Below, in pieces: positions 61,299 through 64,000 of a stretch of 64,000 nt of DNA (positions within the stretch are counted from its first letter, which is position 1; each line of letters opens with the position of its first letter). The notes beneath the pieces are model-generated. The model made no database searches, was not told the DNA's origin, and saw only the letters and a list, made by a program, of their open reading frames with translations. Origin of the DNA: an uncultured Oligoflexales bacterium. Its GTDB lineage: Bacteria > Bdellovibrionota_B > Oligoflexia > Oligoflexales > JAPPIL01. Location of the stretch: assembly GCA_958296095.1 (NCBI GenBank), contig OY282434.1:2262001-2326000 (forward strand). The letters run 5' to 3'. The position numbers and the translations under genes are program-made.

Positions 61299-62399
61299 AT
61301 GCGCGTCATGCAGGTAACATCCGCACGAGGCTGGGGTGGTGCTGACCATCAGGTTTGCACGTTGGCAGACGGCCTAGCTAAGAGAATGAACAGCTTGGTG
61401 CTCGCCCCACCAGGGTGTCAGATCCTTGCCCGCCTCAGCGCGGCGGTGCAGGGTGTGCCACTGGCGCTCGGCAACGGTTTTCGCCCCAGTGCCATTTTGC
61501 CTTTTGTGCGTCTCGTGCGACAGAAGAAGATCGACATCATCGACTTCCACTCCTCCCATGCGCACAACTTTGCCCTGCTGGTCAGACGGCTATTGCCGCG
61601 GGTCAAGTTTGTCGTCCATCGGCATAATCTCTATCGTCCTTCAGGTGGTTGGCTCGGCAATTACAAGTATCTACACAGCGGCATCGACCGCTTCATCTGT
61701 GTCTCGCAGGCGGTGCACGAGGTCTTGCTGGGCTATGGTGTTGCGCCCCAGCGGGCGGTGCTCGTTCTAGGTGCAGTGCCCCGTCCTAGCTACGACGATG
61801 CTGCTAGACAACCTCAGCGCCTAAAAATTTTCGCGACCTATCGCCTCAATCCAGATCTGCCCCTAATTGGCACGGTAGCAAACCTCTTGGAACACCGCAA
61901 AGGCTACGACACCTTGCTGCAAGCGTTGCGATTGCTTAAGGCCGATGGTGTGCCTGTGCAAGCAATTTTTTGTGGACAGGGGCCTGATCGGGCCAGGCTA
62001 GAAGACAGATGCCGTGACTTTAACCTGCATGAAAACGTGCGTTTTGCCGGTTTTGTTGCCGACATCTATGGCTTGCTCACGGCAGTAGATGTCTTCTGCT
62101 TGCCGAGCAGAGATGAGGCCCTAGGATTGGCGGTGCAGGAAGCCGCGCACGCGGGTTGCTGTATCATCGCAACCGCCGTCGGTGGTATCCCTGAGATGGT
62201 TACCCACGGACACAGTGGCTTGTTGAGCGAAGTTGGCAATGCCAGAGAGCTGGCTGTCAATCTGAGCCGGGTCTTGACTACCAAAAGCGTGCGCCAGCGC
62301 CTAGCCAGCAACGGCCACCGAGACATCGCCCAAAAATTTCCCCTGCACACGATGATCGACACTACGGCACAGGTTTACGAGGGTTTACTGCGCGCATGA
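61299..62399 (+). CDS. Glycosyltransferase family 4
   Basis: A 366-aa retaining glycosyltransferase with two Rossmann halves. The N-terminal GWGGADHQVCTLADGL binds the acceptor side; the C-terminal GTVANLLEHRKGYDTLLQAL, VDVFCLPSRDEALGLAVQEA and TAVGGIPEMVTHGHSGLL form the donor site (Ex7E type). Likely adds a sugar to LPS core or O-antigen. ATG overlaps the following phosphoethanolamine transferase start by 4 bp (ATGA). Confidence 0.9.
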   Translation: MRVMQVTSARGWGGADHQVCTLADGLAKRMNSLVLAPPGCQILARLSAAVQGVPLALGNGFRPSAILPFVRLVRQKKIDIIDFHSSHAHNFALLVRRLLPRVKFVVHRHNLYRPSGGWLGNYKYLHSGIDRFICVSQAVHEVLLGYGVAPQRAVLVLGAVPRPSYDDAARQPQRLKIFATYRLNPDLPLIGTVANLLEHRKGYDTLLQALRLLKADGVPVQAIFCGQGPDRARLEDRCRDFNLHENVRFAGFVADIYGLLTAVDVFCLPSRDEALGLAVQEAAHAGCCIIATAVGGIPEMVTHGHSGLLSEVGNARELAVNLSRVLTTKSVRQRLASNGHRDIAQKFPLHTMIDTTAQVYEGLLRA

Positions 62400-64000
62400 A
62401 CCGCCTCAACTATGCCATCGTCCTCGCCGCAATCATGGCAGTGCTGGCTTATGTGCTCGACGGCTGGCTGGTGAAGGCGATGGTGGCTGTTGGCAGTCTT
62501 GGCGGCTGGGCCGTCTATGCTCAGCGCCACCGATTATATGGATTGAGCCTCTACCTCTTGGTGCTGTTTTTGGCTTATATGTGCGCTGACGTGCTGGCGT
62601 TTGCAGATATTTCCATCGGTGCTTATCTCTCCTACGCCATCTTTTGCACAACTTTGGGCGGCTGTATCACCCTGGCCCGGCGAGGCGGCGCGACGTTGCA
62701 GGTGTTTACGGTCCTGACACACACGGTGTTCGTTATCCTGCCAGCCTTTTACATTATTCACTATGCGGTCTTTGCGGCTGAGATTACGAGTGATGTCTAT
62801 CACGGTATACTGCAAACAAACGTGGTGGAAGCGCTTGAATTCGCCCGCACTACGGGCATCGCTGCGCGCCTGCCTGTGCCTGCGGTTGGCATTATCTTGA
62901 TAACTTTCTGCCTGTGCAGATACTTGCGCCGAGAAAAAATTATCAGGATGCACACAACACAAGTCTTTCTGCTGCTTACCCTGGTCGCGGCCACAGGCTG
63001 GAGTGGCACTTCAAAGTGGGCTCCTGATACAGGGCCGCGGGTCACCCGTGACTTGGGACTGTATACGATCCGCTACTACAATAGACTGCGTTTATTCAAA
63101 CGCCGCACCGCAGCGCGCGACATCAGCCAGGTCAACTATACGGCCACAAAAGCTGGCACGGGTGAGACCTATGTGTATGTCATCGGCGAGTCACTCAATA
63201 AGCATCACCTGCAAATTTACGGTTACCCCAGAGCAACCACGCCTAACCTCGCCGCGGAGCGGGAACTTTTGATCTTTAACAACGCGTACTCCAGTCACAT
63301 TCAGACCGCCCATGCACTGGTAAAAGCCTTGACAGTAGCCACTCAGTATAATGGCCTGCAGTGGTACGAGGCTGTATCTATCATCGATATTGCCCGCAAA
63401 GCGAACATAACCACCTACTGGATAAGTAACCAAAACCTCTTCAGTTTCTTTATCAGCGCCATCACCTTGCTTGCTCAGCACACCGATCATCACATCCATC
63501 TCGGCGACGCGTTCTACGACTCGCCCCATTACGACGAAGTGCTATTCCCTCACATCGCCCGCGTCTTGGCCAAAGATACACAGGACAATCGTATTATTTT
63601 TGTGCATTTGATGGGCAACCATGCTGATTATTGTTTCCGTTTCACCGCAGAATACGAGCGCTTCATAGGGAAATTACCTGCATCCACACATGGTAGTGCG
63701 GCGCAGGGCTCGGCCGCCTATCATAAGAAAGTCAATTGTTACGATAACAGTGTGCTGTATAATGATTTCGTCGTTAGCGAAATACTATCTATGGTCAAGA
63801 AGCGGGCGGGAGTTAACGGGTTCATTTACCTTTCTGATCATGCTGACGACGTGTTGGGAGATAAAGTCAAGATCATGCACAGCTTCAGCTACCAGATGAC
63901 CAGCATTCCCATGCTAATGTGGTTCTCGCCAGCATATAGGCAGAAGTACCCGCACGCGTACCAAAACTTGCAAAACAATGGCGACAAACTTTTTTCTGGC
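62396..64000 (+). CDS. Phosphoethanolamine transferase (EptA-like), cut by window end
   Basis: At least 535 aa are present and no stop is reached. The N-terminal half has five to six membrane helices (from NYAIVLAAIMAVLAYVL to VPAVGIILITFCLCRYL). The periplasmic part is of the sulfatase/alkaline phosphatase fold: VYVIGESLNKHHLQIYGYPR, then ATTPNL, a Thr in SSHIQTAHALVKALT as the likely nucleophile, WISNQN, and FIYLSDHADDV with metal ligands. Such enzymes add phosphoethanolamine to lipid A or core sugars and can alter sensitivity to cationic peptides. It overlaps the GT4 gene by 4 bp. Confidence 0.88.
   Translation, partial: MNRLNYAIVLAAIMAVLAYVLDGWLVKAMVAVGSLGGWAVYAQRHRLYGLSLYLLVLFLAYMCADVLAFADISIGAYLSYAIFCTTLGGCITLARRGGATLQVFTVLTHTVFVILPAFYIIHYAVFAAEITSDVYHGILQTNVVEALEFARTTGIAARLPVPAVGIILITFCLCRYLRREKIIRMHTTQVFLLLTLVAATGWSGTSKWAPDTGPRVTRDLGLYTIRYYNRLRLFKRRTAARDISQVNYTATKAGTGETYVYVIGESLNKHHLQIYGYPRATTPNLAAERELLIFNNAYSSHIQTAHALVKALTVATQYNGLQWYEAVSIIDIARKANITTYWISNQNLFSFFISAITLLAQHTDHHIHLGDAFYDSPHYDEVLFPHIARVLAKDTQDNRIIFVHLMGNHADYCFRFTAEYERFIGKLPASTHGSAAQGSAAYHKKVNCYDNSVLYNDFVVSEILSMVKKRAGVNGFIYLSDHADDVLGDKVKIMHSFSYQMTSIPMLMWFSPAYRQKYPHAYQNLQNNGDKLFSG

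Overview
The window is a 64 kb piece of a Gram-negative bacterial chromosome. Envelope genes support this: LPS-type glycosyltransferases, a lipid A-type phosphoethanolamine transferase, many lipoproteins, an outer-membrane barrel protein, and type IV pilus and septal genes. Housekeeping genes look proteobacterial (hemE, trxB, dacB, trmB, ybeY, corC-like, miaA, tkt, a class A RNase P RNA). Two traits do not fit a typical gammaproteobacterium: a succinate dehydrogenase of the three-subunit cytochrome b558 type (one large SdhC, no SdhD) and a stand-alone PurS. I cannot name the species. The core genes carry an unusually high number of CCGCGG hexamers. The Rpn genes and the repeat arrays appear to lack them.

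Layout. 0-5.3 kb: repeat array, PlsC-like acyltransferase, hemE, small membrane proteins (DUF420-like, Bax-inhibitor-1-like, YciB-like). 5.3-9.4 kb: a repeat-rich island with two tandem, nearly identical Rpn/PD-(D/E)XK nuclease genes. 9.4-14.7 kb: accessory segment with an ankyrin lipoprotein, IS3 and IS1634-like remnants, a gyrA C-terminal fragment between 423/427-bp direct repeats, a metzincin-like protease with ankyrin repeats and an OMP. 14.8-24.3 kb: tRNA-Leu(UAA), PpiC-type foldase, trxB, dacB, a PilU-like ATPase, a 12-repeat BspA-type lipoprotein, tRNA-Ser(GGA), RidA, ROK kinase and a lysine-rich AT-hook protein. 24.5-31 kb: folK diverging from sdhCAB-purS-ygfA, then a transglutaminase-elicitor-like lipoprotein. 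31-35.3 kb: repeat array, ftsA-ftsQ-ftsW (minus strand), rnpB. 35.3-41.3 kb: trmB, ybeY, corC-like, a methyltransferase, a PyrD-like protein and an HD hydrolase. 41.3-52 kb: repeat array, secreted protein, SPFH protein, rodA, uvrD-type helicase, a protease-like secreted protein, a voltage-gated channel, and an ABC-transporter/DUF3299 operon. 52-64 kb: repeat array, miaA-tkt, acetoacetyl-CoA synthetase, PhoD-like lipoprotein and an LPS glycosyltransferase cluster ending in a phosphoethanolamine transferase cut by the window edge.

Most striking signals. (1) Six modular repeat arrays each begin at, or within a few dozen bases of, the stop codon of a gene and read away from it. They contain elements of two fixed sizes (132-136 and 173-174 bp) bounded by the inverted repeat CCTACCGAGA/TCTCGGTAGG. 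(2) The twin Rpn genes each hold a well-placed internal ribosome binding site and ATG that would release a C-terminal small protein. This resembles the intragenic antitoxin arrangement reported for Rpn proteins. In this small-protein region a 12/24-bp variable-number repeat differs between the copies. (3) A PyrD homologue has lost the class 2 catalytic serine. (4) A bacterial transglutaminase-elicitor-like lipoprotein stands next to one of the arrays. All calls were made by reading the sequence; no searches were run.
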